From Clostridia bacterium (GTDB lineage: Bacteria > Bacillota > Clostridia > Oscillospirales > Acutalibacteraceae), in assembly GCA_017428085.1 (NCBI GenBank), contig JAFRRP010000075.1:52714-116713 (forward strand): a DNA stretch of 64,000 nt, in the 5' to 3' direction. Position numbers and translations under genes: made by a program. This document shows, piece after piece, positions 52,102 to 60,345 of this stretch. The notes under the pieces were generated by a model. It saw only the letters and a list, made by a program, of their open reading frames with translations, was not told the DNA's origin and made no database searches. Every line of letters begins with the position of its first letter. The stretch's first letter is position 1.

Positions 52102-53307
52102 ATGGAAAGCCTGCTGAAAAGCTTCAGGAAAAAAAACGCGATCTCCGTCATCATGAACCGCCAGAAGAGGTTTGCCGCGGCGGACGATTCCGTTCCCTCC
52201 GGCACCGACGCGGCCCGTGAGCTGGCCCGCGCGCTGCACCCCAAAAAGCAGTACGTGAAGGTGGCGGCCGTCACCGAGCGCGCGGCGGACGTGAAGAGCT
52301 TCACGCTCGTCCCCGATCCCGCCCGCGGCACCGAGAGCCTCGCCTGGTTCGGCGCGGGCAAATATCTCACCGTGTTCGTCACCATCAACGGCATGCCCGT
52401 CACGCGCGCCTACTCCATCTCCTCCGCCCCCAAAGACACGCTGGAAGGGAAGTACGAGCTGACGGTCAAGCTGGTGGACGGCGGCCTTGTGTCCCGTTAC
52501 ATCCTTGACAACTGGGCCGTCGGCACGGAGGTCACCGTCTCCGCGCCCGAGGGCAACTTCGAGTACCAGCCCCTGCGCGACGCGAAGACCGTCATCGGCC
52601 TGGCGGGCGGCAGCGGTATCACGCCGTTTTTGTCCATGGCGCAGGCCATCCGCGACGGCGATGAGGACTTCGAGCTGATCCTGCTGTACGGCAGCCGCAA
52701 CAAAGACAATATCCTGTTCTTCGACAAGCTGGCGGCGCTGGAAAAGGCGTGCCCCCGATTCAAGGTGGTACACGTGCTGTCCGACGCGGACGCCGAGGCG
52801 GGCGAGGGCTTTGAAAAGGGCTTTATCACCGCGGAGCTGATCCGAAAATACGCCCCGCAGGACGCGCCCTATTCGGTGTTTCTGTGCGGCCCGCAGCAGA
52901 TGTACGCTTTCGTGGACAAGGAGCTGGAAAAGCTGGGGCTGGAACGCAAGTATATCCGCCATGAGATGTTCGGCGAGTTCCATAACCCCGCCGCGCAGCC
53001 CGATTATCCGGCGGGCGTGCCGGAGACCGTGAAGATCACCGTCACGCAGGCGGGCGAGACGAAGACGGTGGAGGGCAGCTCCAACGATTCCGTTCTGCAG
53101 ATTTTGGAAAAGAACGGCATTGCCGCCCCGGCCCGCTGCCGCAGCGGCGAGTGCGGCTGGTGCCACTCCCTGCTGATTTCCGGCGAGGTCTACTGCCCGA
53201 AGCAGCTGGAGTTCCGCCGCATGGCCGACAAACAGTTCGGGTTCATCCACCCCTGCTGCTCCTTCCCGCTGACGGACCTCGTCCTCGACGTGCCGGAGGC
53301 GAAATAA
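52102..53307 (+). CDS. Flavoprotein reductase with C-terminal 2Fe-2S ferredoxin
   Basis: This 401-residue protein has a ferredoxin-NADP reductase core: FAD motif RAYSISSAP, NAD(P) motif GLAGGSGITPFLSMAQ and FLCGPQQMY. The C-terminal domain (about 310-401) is a plant-type 2Fe-2S ferredoxin with CRSGECGWC and a distal Cys in VYCPKQLEF. The build is that of oxygenase reductases and hybrid-cluster-protein reductases. In this strict-anaerobe setting it likely passes electrons between NAD(P)H and the partner flavoenzyme encoded just upstream. A GGAGGGG site precedes the ATG. Confidence 0.9.
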   Translation: MESLLKSFRKKNAISVIMNRQKRFAAADDSVPSGTDAARELARALHPKKQYVKVAAVTERAADVKSFTLVPDPARGTESLAWFGAGKYLTVFVTINGMPVTRAYSISSAPKDTLEGKYELTVKLVDGGLVSRYILDNWAVGTEVTVSAPEGNFEYQPLRDAKTVIGLAGGSGITPFLSMAQAIRDGDEDFELILLYGSRNKDNILFFDKLAALEKACPRFKVVHVLSDADAEAGEGFEKGFITAELIRKYAPQDAPYSVFLCGPQQMYAFVDKELEKLGLERKYIRHEMFGEFHNPAAQPDYPAGVPETVKITVTQAGETKTVEGSSNDSVLQILEKNGIAAPARCRSGECGWCHSLLISGEVYCPKQLEFRRMADKQFGFIHPCCSFPLTDLVLDVPEAK

Positions 53308-53322
53308 TCCCCAATATCATCA

Positions 53323-53367
53323 CACCGGCCGGAGGGAGAAATGCATCCTTCCCGTCCGGTGTTTTTT
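53323..53367 (+). terminator. Terminator of the oxidoreductase pair
   Basis: CACCGG and CCGGTG outer arms with inner GGAGGGA/TCCTTCC pairing, then six T. Confidence 0.8.
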
Positions 53368-53398
53368 GGATCGTCACGGTTTTGGCGGGACAGAAGAG
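53365..53398 (+). repeat. Post-terminator repeat, copy 3 (diverged)
   Basis: TTTGGATCGTCACGG then TTTTGGCGGGACAGAAG follows the terminator, paralleling copies at 1475 and 38357 but with more changes. Confidence 0.35.
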
Positions 53399-53576
53399 AA
53401 AAAGGCGAACTCGGACGACGGACAGCTGATCGATCCTCTATATAAGAGGGGCGCTTCTCAGTACGTTCCGCAGGAAAAACCTTTTCTGACCTGCCAAAGA
53501 ACAGGGATCAGAAACGAAGCGAAAAGATACATGGCGAAATACGGCTGATAAAACAGGCGTTTAACGGAGACTGACG

Positions 53577-55595
53577 ATGAAACGAAATCCCGGAATCAAA
53601 AAAGCATTATTGTCCGTGCTGCTTTGCTGTTGGATGGCGGCCGGATGCGCTCTTTCCGCGTCGGCCAATTCCGCTCCCGCGTTCTGGGCGGGGAAGGACA
53701 GCACCGGCGTGCTTCTGCGGGGCGACAGTTGCCCCATTGAGGTCAAAAGCGAAAAACTTACCCTTCGCGTGACCGATCTGCCGGAGCCTTATCAGGACGA
53801 TACGTCCTTCTGGGCGTCGTATTCGAACGAAATGACGGCGGAATATACGTTTTTCAACCCCACAAAGGAAGCCGTCTCCGCGACGGTTGTCTTTCCCTGC
53901 GGCACGCTGCCGGATTACGCATGGACGCGCGGCGGCGAGAAACCCGATCATACGGCGCGATACGGCGCGTTTGTGAACGGTCAGCCGGTCGAAACGACCG
54001 TGCGGTACTCGTTGGACGACGGCTTTGACGCGTTCCACCTGGCCCCCATGCTGGCGCGGCTGCGGGACGACGTTGCCGCTGACGCTTTTCTGAAACCGGA
54101 TACGACGGTGACGACGTATGTATGCCGGTTTGACGGGATCGCGCTGCAGGACCGATATGACGCCGAAGCGGTCCTTCGCATCGCGGGAGGTACCGCAGGA
54201 CGCTATCTCTGTGTGGGCGGGGACGGATACAATTATGTGGATATCTGCAGCGACATGGCGCCGTGCAGTATCTGGATAGAAGACGGTTTCCGCGAATGTA
54301 CGATGACGGTTTTCGGCCCTCCGCTGGGGGAGGGATCGGAATGGGAGGTTTCGGATCCTTCCGGTAACGCGATTGGAAAAGTCGCGGTCCCTGTGGGGAA
54401 AAGCGTTACGATGACGGATTACTGCCGGCGGGCAAAAGCAACCTATCCGGACGCTTCCGACACAGATCTGTTCAACGCGTACGCGGACGCGCTGCATTCG
54501 GAGTACCTTGCCGACACGGTGTTGACGGAGGACGGATACTTCATCCCCGGGCTGATGCGCTGGTATGAATACGGGTTGACGCTTCAACCGGCGGAAACGC
54601 TGGTCAATTCCGTTTGCGCGCCGCTGTACCCCGTGATCCGCGGGAACAGGAGCCCGCGGCTTTACGACTTCACTTATCTGCTCTCACCGGCCGCGGAATG
54701 GGCGGATTTCGGCGCGCTGGAAGTGGCGATCGAAACGCCCTATTATCTGTCTGACGTCAGCCCGGAAGGTTTCCGGAAAACCGACAACGGCTTTTTGCTG
54801 CAAACGGAAGGACTGCCGGAGGGAGAACTGACGTTTACGCTGTGTGAAAGCAGACTGTATCTTTCTTCCGCCCAGAGCATGATCCTCTCGGTTTTGTTTT
54901 CGCTGTTTTTGACCGGGATCTTTTTGGGAATCGTCCGGATGGTTCGCGCGGTGGGGAAGCGATTCCGAAAAACCGTCCCGTATCGGTTTTCCGGGATGAT
55001 AAAACCTGCTGCGGAGGAAGACGGCGTGCTTTTCCGCGAGGTAGTTCACGTGACGGATCAGGATTATTATGAGTTCAACCGGTTTGTGTCCTTTTCCACC
55101 GCGTCCGGCAAACGTACGGTGACGCGTTTGCGCGTGCTGATCGCCGTCACCTGCCTGTTGTGTCTCTTCTCTGTTTATCTCAACGACGTGAGCATGAGCT
55201 CCTTCTCCGATCTGACGCTGCTGGTTGCCGTCGCCATTCCGCTGATGATGATTCCGCAGGCGCTGCTGAAACCGTTCCTGCTGTGGTCCCTGAAAAGGCG
55301 GTTGAAAGGACTGCGCAGACACGGCCGGCTTTTGTATACGCCGGAAGCCGTGCTGACGTTTGAGGAATCGCGTTTCCGTGAAATCACACCCTTGTCGAAA
55401 TCTGAACTGGATTACGCCGCAATCGAACGGATCTGCGTGGTGCGGGACAGGGTGATATATCTTTTCAAAGAGAATACCATGGCGTATCTGATCCCGATCC
55501 ATGCGTTTTCATCGCAAGCGGAATGGAATGATCTGCTCGCATTCCTCGAAAAGCGGACAGGGAAAAGCGTCGAGTGGTTTCCGTTTCAGAATTGA
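53577..55595 (+). CDS. Exported membrane protein with YcxB-like C-terminus
   Basis: This 672-residue protein has a signal sequence (ALLSVLLCCWMAAGCALSAS) that may be a lipoprotein signal at AAGC. An extracellular domain of about 400 residues (NEMTAEYTFFNPTKEAVSAT looks like a DUF4424-type fold) precedes a membrane helix (about 438-460). Two further helices lie at about 520-555, then a cytoplasmic YcxB-like domain (RLLYTPEAVLTFEESRFRE, ending with YLIPIHAFSS). The function is not known. The overall plan, an outer sensor-like domain plus a PH-like inner domain, may suggest a membrane sensor; this is inference. Confidence 0.72.
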   Translation: MKRNPGIKKALLSVLLCCWMAAGCALSASANSAPAFWAGKDSTGVLLRGDSCPIEVKSEKLTLRVTDLPEPYQDDTSFWASYSNEMTAEYTFFNPTKEAVSATVVFPCGTLPDYAWTRGGEKPDHTARYGAFVNGQPVETTVRYSLDDGFDAFHLAPMLARLRDDVAADAFLKPDTTVTTYVCRFDGIALQDRYDAEAVLRIAGGTAGRYLCVGGDGYNYVDICSDMAPCSIWIEDGFRECTMTVFGPPLGEGSEWEVSDPSGNAIGKVAVPVGKSVTMTDYCRRAKATYPDASDTDLFNAYADALHSEYLADTVLTEDGYFIPGLMRWYEYGLTLQPAETLVNSVCAPLYPVIRGNRSPRLYDFTYLLSPAAEWADFGALEVAIETPYYLSDVSPEGFRKTDNGFLLQTEGLPEGELTFTLCESRLYLSSAQSMILSVLFSLFLTGIFLGIVRMVRAVGKRFRKTVPYRFSGMIKPAAEEDGVLFREVVHVTDQDYYEFNRFVSFSTASGKRTVTRLRVLIAVTCLLCLFSVYLNDVSMSSFSDLTLLVAVAIPLMMIPQALLKPFLLWSLKRRLKGLRRHGRLLYTPEAVLTFEESRFREITPLSKSELDYAAIERICVVRDRVIYLFKENTMAYLIPIHAFSSQAEWNDLLAFLEKRTGKSVEWFPFQN

Positions 55596-55605
55596 GGTGT
55601 TCAGA

Positions 55606-55920
55606 ATGGCGTCGGGAAAGAATTATCTGGAGTATATTTTGGAACAGTTGTCCGGATTGGGCGAGATCCGCTGGCGGGCGATGATGGGGGAGTACCTGCT
55701 CTATTATCAGGGCAAGCTTGTCGGCGGGATCTACGACGACCGGCTGCTGGTCAAGCCCACGCCCTCGGCGAAGGCGCTGCTGCCGGAAGCGCCCCTCGCG
55801 CTGCCCTATGAGGGCGCGAAGGAGATGCTGCTGGTGGAGGAGACAGACGACCGGGAGCTGCTGGCGGCGCTGCTGAACGCCGTGGCGGAGGACCTTCCCG
55901 CGCCGAGGAAACGGAGCTGA
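55606..55920 (+). CDS. TfoX N-terminal domain protein
   Basis: This 104-residue protein starts at 55606, with GAGGTG 6 bases upstream and 10 bases after the previous stop. It has the TfoX-N pattern (EIRWRAMMGEYLLYYQGKLV, DDRLLVKPTPSA). Stand-alone TfoX-N proteins in Firmicutes are of unknown role, despite the competence name. Its last residues and stop codon lie inside a REP-like hairpin (copy G), so the C-terminus has been shaped by that element. Confidence 0.85.
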   Translation: MASGKNYLEYILEQLSGLGEIRWRAMMGEYLLYYQGKLVGGIYDDRLLVKPTPSAKALLPEAPLALPYEGAKEMLLVEETDDRELLAALLNAVAEDLPAPRKRS

Positions 55921-55934
55921 GGCTCCGTGCTGCG
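55911..55934 (+). repeat. REP-like hairpin, copy G
   Basis: ACGGAGC-TGAG-GCTCCGT then GCTGCG. The TGA of the loop is the stop codon of the TfoX-N gene. Confidence 0.65.
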
Positions 55935-55991
55935 GGGGAAGCGGCGGACCTGTCCGCGGCAAAACGCCCGAAATAGCAGGAGAGACAACAT

Positions 55992-56771
55992 ATGCTTTAC
56001 GGAATGCCCACGCTGATCGAATACGGGACGATCGAAGAGAACCTTGCCCTGTGCCAAAAGCTGGGACTGGATTTCATCGAGCTGAATATGAATCTCCCGC
56101 AGTACCAGACGCGGGCGCTGCGGGAGGATTTGGAGTATTATCGGCGGCTGTCAGAGCAGACGGGCGTTTTCTTTACGCTCCATCTGGACGAGAACCTGAA
56201 CTTCGCGGATTTCAACCCGTTGGTGCGCGAGGCCTATTGCCGGACGGCGGCGGAGGCCATACAGACAGCAAAATCACTGGATATGCCCGTTATCAACCTG
56301 CACATGCCGACCGGCGTCCATTTCACGCTGCCGGAGAAAAAGGTGTATCTGTTCGCCTCCTGCCATTCGGAATATATGGCGGCGGTACGGGATTTCCGCC
56401 ATATGTGTGAACGGGAAGTCGGTGACGCGCCTGTGAGAATCTGCGTTGAGAATACGGACGGCTACCGGGATTTCCAGAAGGAGGCCGTCGAAGCGCTGCT
56501 GGAAGCTCCCTGCTTCGCGCTGACGTGGGATATCGGGCACTCCCACGCGGCGGGCGACGTTGACGAGCCGTTTTTGTCGGCCCATCGGGACCGCCTCGCG
56601 CATTTCCATCTCCACGACGCGAAAGGGAAAAACAACCACCTGGCCCTCGGCACGGGGGAGATCGACCTGCCCGCCCGGCTGCGGATCGCCGAAGCGTGCT
56701 GCTGCCGCTGCGTGATCGAAACCAAGACCGCCGCGTCGCTGGAACAGTCTGTTCAGTATTTGAAATCGTAG
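55992..56771 (+). CDS. Sugar phosphate isomerase/epimerase-type TIM barrel
   Basis: This 259-residue protein belongs to the xylose-isomerase-like/AP-endonuclease-2 superfamily: LGLDFIELNMNLPQY, INLHMPTGVHF, ICVENTDGYRDF, ALTWDIGHSHAAGDVD and HFHLHDAKGKNNHLALGTGE. The conserved His, Glu and Asp residues are metal ligands in this fold. The reaction is unknown; such proteins act on sugars, inositols or abasic DNA. AGGAG is 8 bases before the ATG. It stands alone downstream of the TfoX-N gene. Confidence 0.82.
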   Translation: MLYGMPTLIEYGTIEENLALCQKLGLDFIELNMNLPQYQTRALREDLEYYRRLSEQTGVFFTLHLDENLNFADFNPLVREAYCRTAAEAIQTAKSLDMPVINLHMPTGVHFTLPEKKVYLFASCHSEYMAAVRDFRHMCEREVGDAPVRICVENTDGYRDFQKEAVEALLEAPCFALTWDIGHSHAAGDVDEPFLSAHRDRLAHFHLHDAKGKNNHLALGTGEIDLPARLRIAEACCCRCVIETKTAASLEQSVQYLKS

Positions 56772-56889
56772 TTTCTGTCGCCGCGAAATGTCAAGCGGTT
56801 TTACGAAAAACGACCGCCGGAGCGAGGAAGGAGCGCCGCGGAGCGTCTTTTTTTGTTTCCCTGTATTCCCGTATCATAGATGCAGATGA

Positions 56890-56964
56890 AAAACGCCGCA
56901 CGGCAGGCAAAACGGTGAAAAACGGGCTGTCGCCCGGTAAAACCGACGCTGTCGTGCGGCGTTT
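56890..56964. other. Long hairpin between convergent genes
   Basis: AAACGCCGCACG and CGTGCGGCGTTT are perfect complementary arms around a 50-base interior with further pairing (GGGCTGTCGCCC). It lies between the TIM-barrel gene and the small gene at 57012, so it may stop transcription or be a small RNA. Confidence 0.5.
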
Positions 56965-57011
56965 ATCGCTGCTGCGCATGTGCGATTGAGGAGCGGGATC
57001 GTATCGCGGCG

Positions 57012-57197
57012 TCATTCGTCGTCGATGGCGACGACGATGTATTTTTTTCCGTTTTTCACCACGGCGCCGATCCGGCTGAAGCAGACGTAGGTCTTTTCGA
57101 TCTCCCGCCGCAGCGCCGTTTCATCTTTGCCCTCCGCGCTGAAATACATCAGCACGGCGTCGTCCCTGTTTTCCGAAAACTCCGGTATCGCGATCAT
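57012..57197 (-). CDS. Small hypothetical protein, 61 residues
   Basis: The start at 57197 has GGAGGAG directly upstream; a longer frame to 57239 has no such site and runs into a REP-like copy. The product (MIAIPEFSENRDDAVLMYFS to KYIVVAIDDE) has alternating charged and beta-prone segments, no Cys and no membrane segment. I do not recognise the family. Confidence 0.6.
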   Translation of the reverse strand: MIAIPEFSENRDDAVLMYFSAEGKDETALRREIEKTYVCFSRIGAVVKNGKKYIVVAIDDE

Positions 57198-57240
57198 ACG
57201 GTCTCCTCCGTTAGCAATAGATTCAAAGCAGCGCCGCAAA

Positions 57241-57263
57241 CGGCGTAAGACGCCGTGCTGCGG
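57241..57263 (+). repeat. REP-like hairpin, copy H1
   Basis: CGGCGT-AAG-ACGCCG then TGCTGCGG. The loop is AAG rather than TGAG. Confidence 0.55.
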
Positions 57264-57281
57264 AATCGGAGCTGCGCTGCT

Positions 57282-57305
57282 GCGGCATTGGATTGCCGCG
57301 CTGCG
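57282..57305 (+). repeat. REP-like hairpin, copy H2
   Basis: GCGGCA-TTGGAT-TGCCGC then GCTGCG, touching the MATE gene stop. Same orientation as H1, 18 bases away. Confidence 0.55.
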
Positions 57306-57306
57306 A

Positions 57307-58686
57307 TCAAATAATGGTCCGCACCCATACCTTTTTCTTTACCAGCACGTAGGCTACCACGGCCTTGATGCACTCCACGCACTGCACCAGCGGGAACACC
57401 GCCCGGATGGGCAGGTGGAACAGGTAATAGAGCCCGAAGGCCACAGGCACGTACAGCGCCCACAGGGTGCCGCTGTCAAACAGCGAGGTGATCAGCGTTT
57501 TTCCGCCGCTGCGCAGGGTGAAATATCCGGCGTTGGAAAACGCCACAAAAGGCGAAATGCACGCGCACACGCGGATAAAATACGCCGCCAGCTCTTTGGA
57601 TTCTTCGCTGGTCTTGTAAAGCTTGGGGATCTCCCCGCCGAAGGCAAACAGGATCACGCCCATGACGACGCTGGCGAACAGCGAAAACGCGATCATTTTG
57701 CGCACGGCGTCCACCGCCTCCTCGTGCTTGCCCGCGCCCAGCAGGTTGCCGGAGATGATACCGATGGAAACGCCCAGCGACAAAAACGCGATATAGAACA
57801 GATTGGTGACGGTGGAGGAAATGGAATGCCCCGCCACCACGGAAAGGCCGTGCAGCGAATACGCCACGCCCAGCGTGGACATCCCCGCGGACCAGAAGAT
57901 CTCGTTGAACAGCAGCGGCAGGCCCTTTTTTATGATGGAGGCCAGCACGCCGCGGGGGACGGAAAAGCCCCGGAACAGCCCTTTCATATACGGGAAACGC
58001 TGCCGTTTGGCGAAGGCATACACCGTGATGACGGCAAATTCCACGTAGCGGGACAGTACCGTGGCCGCCGCCGCGCCTCGTACGCCCATCTGCGGGAAGC
58101 CCCAGTGGCCGAAGATCAGCAGCCAGTTGAAGACGCAGTTCACCGCCACCGCCACGATGCCCGTCAGCATGGGGGTAAAGGTATCGCCGGTCTCGCGAAG
58201 GGAGGAGGCGAAGGCCTGCGAGAACGCGAAGGGCGCCAGCCCCAGCAAAATCACCGCCAGGTATTCTTTGGCGTAGCCCATGGTCAGCTCCACGCTGCCC
58301 ACGTTTTCCGCGTCGTGCAGAAACAGCGAGATCAGCGGTTCCTGCCACACCAGTAGGATAACGGTGGCTGCCGCAAAGATCAGCAGGGAAGCGCACAGCT
58401 TGCAGCGCAGCGTGTAGCGCACGCCGTCGTGGTCCCTGCGGCCGAAAAACTGGGCGGTAAAAATGCCGATGCCGCCCATGGCGCCGAACACCGCCAGATT
58501 GAACACGAACACCAGCTGGTTGACGATGGAAACGCCGGACATCTGCTCGGTGCCGACGGCGCCGACCATCAGATTATCCAGCATACTGACCAGATTGGTG
58601 ATGAAATTTTGCAGCATGATGGGCAGCGCTACCGTCAGCGCCATTTTATAAAACGCCCTGTCGCCGATGTATTTTTTTAAGTGCAT
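57307..58686 (-). CDS. MATE-family multidrug/cation antiporter
   Basis: This 459-residue protein starts at 58686, where its ATG overlaps the folA stop by one base. About twelve membrane helices are visible and the two MATE halves begin with ALPIMLQNFITNLVSMLDNL and KGLPLLFNEIFWSAGMSTLG. Such proteins export organic cations with Na+ or H+. Coupling to folA may be incidental. The C-terminus stops two bases from REP-like copy H2. Confidence 0.9.
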   Translation of the reverse strand: MHLKKYIGDRAFYKMALTVALPIMLQNFITNLVSMLDNLMVGAVGTEQMSGVSIVNQLVFVFNLAVFGAMGGIGIFTAQFFGRRDHDGVRYTLRCKLCASLLIFAAATVILLVWQEPLISLFLHDAENVGSVELTMGYAKEYLAVILLGLAPFAFSQAFASSLRETGDTFTPMLTGIVAVAVNCVFNWLLIFGHWGFPQMGVRGAAAATVLSRYVEFAVITVYAFAKRQRFPYMKGLFRGFSVPRGVLASIIKKGLPLLFNEIFWSAGMSTLGVAYSLHGLSVVAGHSISSTVTNLFYIAFLSLGVSIGIISGNLLGAGKHEEAVDAVRKMIAFSLFASVVMGVILFAFGGEIPKLYKTSEESKELAAYFIRVCACISPFVAFSNAGYFTLRSGGKTLITSLFDSGTLWALYVPVAFGLYYLFHLPIRAVFPLVQCVECIKAVVAYVLVKKKVWVRTII

Positions 58687-59168
58687 TATTCTTTGATCCG
58701 CTCGTATAATACCTGCTCGTATTTGATATCCGTTCCCCCGGTCCCCAATACCGTGCGGGTCCATTCGCTTTTGTCAAAAGAAGGGAAGTACACGTCGGCG
58801 TCGGGGTCCTCGGCCTCGGCCTCGGTCAGATAGAGGCGGTCCGCCAGCGGCAGGAACAGCCGGTAGATGGAAGCCCCGCCGATGATAAAGACCTCGTCCT
58901 CGTCCTTTACCAGCTCCAGCGCCTCCTGAGGCGTCAGCACGGCGGTGACGCCCGGCGCCTCGAACAGCGGCGGGAAGGTCAGCACGATGTTTTTCCGCCC
59001 GGGCAAAGCTTTCGGCAGCGAAAAAAACGTGGTACGGCCCATGATGACGGATTTGCCCATGGTGACTCTTTTAAAGAAGGGAAGGTCCCCGTCCAGATGC
59101 CAGATCAGGTCGTTGTTCTTCCCCAGTTCGTTGTTTTTGCCGATAGCGGCGATCATGGAGATGGTCAT
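58686..59168 (-). CDS. folA: Dihydrofolate reductase
   Basis: This 160-residue enzyme reduces dihydrofolate to tetrahydrofolate. Typical segments are SMIAAIGKNNELGKNNDLIW, DLPFFKRVTMGKSVIMGRTT and EVFIIGGASIYRLFLPLADR. Length is usual. No clear ribosome site precedes the ATG, so translation may be weak. It lies in the same direction as thyA, about 260 bases downstream of it; the enzymes work together because ThyA produces dihydrofolate. Confidence 0.95.
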   Translation of the reverse strand: MTISMIAAIGKNNELGKNNDLIWHLDGDLPFFKRVTMGKSVIMGRTTFFSLPKALPGRKNIVLTFPPLFEAPGVTAVLTPQEALELVKDEDEVFIIGGASIYRLFLPLADRLYLTEAEAEDPDADVYFPSFDKSEWTRTVLGTGGTDIKYEQVLYERIKE

Positions 59169-59192
59169 GGCGTTGACGGCGGGGAAATCGCA

Positions 59193-59307
59193 GATCTTAG
59201 ATCTTAGTTCTTGGTTGATAGATCTTAGCTTTCAGATCTTTGTTCTTGGTTGATAGATCTTATCTTTCAGATATTTGTTCTTAGTTGATAGATCTTAGCT
59301 TTCGAAG
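59193..59307. repeat. Tandem 35-bp AT-rich repeats upstream of folA
   Basis: A 35-base unit (GATCTTAGCTTTCAGATCTT then TGTTCTTGGTTGATA) occurs fully at 59221-59255 and 59256-59290, with partial copies on both sides. A stretch at 59358-59398 (AAAAACTAAGAACT units) is the reverse complement of part of it, so the two can pair. Confidence 0.8.
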
Positions 59308-59430
59308 ATGGGATCGTGTTGTGTATCGCCGGAAACAAAAATTCAGCACTGAATGCAAAAACAAAAAACTAAAAACTAAGAACTAAAAACTAAGAACTTT
59401 CCCCCGCTTTTCCTTTCTGAGATACTGAAA

Positions 59431-60333
59431 TCACTGTGCGATGGGGAAGGCGAGCTTTCCCATATGCTCGTACCCGACGAGTTTCACGTCAAGGCAGTCT
59501 TTGGAATTGTCGAATTTGAAAAAGTCGTCCACGTCCGGGTTCAGCCACAGCTTCGGCGCGGGCAGCGAACCGTTTTCGTCGAACCGGCGCAGCTGCTCCC
59601 GGATGGGCTCGATCTGGTTGACGTAGATGTGGGCGTCCTTGATGCTCCAGTCCAGCGTGCCGGGCCGCAGCCCGCACACCTGCGCCAGCATGCAAAGCAG
59701 CGTGGCGTACTGCGTCACGTTGAAGGGCAGCCCCAGCGGCACGTCGCAGCTGCGCTGGTGGACCCACGCGTTCAGCTTTCCGTCGGTCACGTCCCACTCG
59801 CTGCTCCACACGCAGCTGGGCAGCACGGCGGTGGCCAGATAGTCGTTCTGCCACAGCGACATCACCATGCGCCGGTCCTCCGGATGGTTTTTCAGCTTGT
59901 CGATCAGCGTCTGCGTCAATTGGAATTTGCGGACGATCCAGCCGTAGGCGGTACCGATGGTGTGGGCCCACTCCTTACCGAACTCCTTGTGGACCTCGGT
60001 TTTGACCAGCTTTCCGGTCGCGTCCGGCAGCATCTGCGTGGCGTTCCAAAAGCCCTCCCCGTCGATTTCCCACTCGTCCCAGATGTGGACGTTGCGCTCC
60101 TGCAGCCAGCGCACGTCGTTGGACTGCGCCTGATAGATCCACAGCATCTCCAGCACCGCCTGGCGGATAAAGAGCTGCTTGGTGGTCAGGATGGGGAATT
60201 CCTCCCCCAGATCGAAGTGGAAGCTGTGACCGGGCACCTTAACGGTATCCACGCCGGTCCGGTTGACGGCGCGCGTGCCTTCGGTCAGTATTCTGCGGCA
60301 CAGGCCGAGATAATCTTCATCCCATTTAGACAT
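59431..60333 (-). CDS. thyA: Thymidylate synthase ThyA
   Basis: This 300-residue enzyme methylates dUMP to dTMP with methylene-tetrahydrofolate. Visible segments are the catalytic Cys region AVLPSCVWSSEWDV, RSCDVPLGLPFNVTQYATLL and LDWSIKDAHIYVNQI. AAGGGG lies ahead of the ATG. The C-terminus (MGKLAFPIAQ) lacks the terminal Val of E. coli ThyA, which varies in this family. It begins 12 bases after an esterase gene and precedes folA. Confidence 0.93.
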   Translation of the reverse strand: MSKWDEDYLGLCRRILTEGTRAVNRTGVDTVKVPGHSFHFDLGEEFPILTTKQLFIRQAVLEMLWIYQAQSNDVRWLQERNVHIWDEWEIDGEGFWNATQMLPDATGKLVKTEVHKEFGKEWAHTIGTAYGWIVRKFQLTQTLIDKLKNHPEDRRMVMSLWQNDYLATAVLPSCVWSSEWDVTDGKLNAWVHQRSCDVPLGLPFNVTQYATLLCMLAQVCGLRPGTLDWSIKDAHIYVNQIEPIREQLRRFDENGSLPAPKLWLNPDVDDFFKFDNSKDCLDVKLVGYEHMGKLAFPIAQ

Positions 60334-60345
60334 TTTGGTTTCCCC

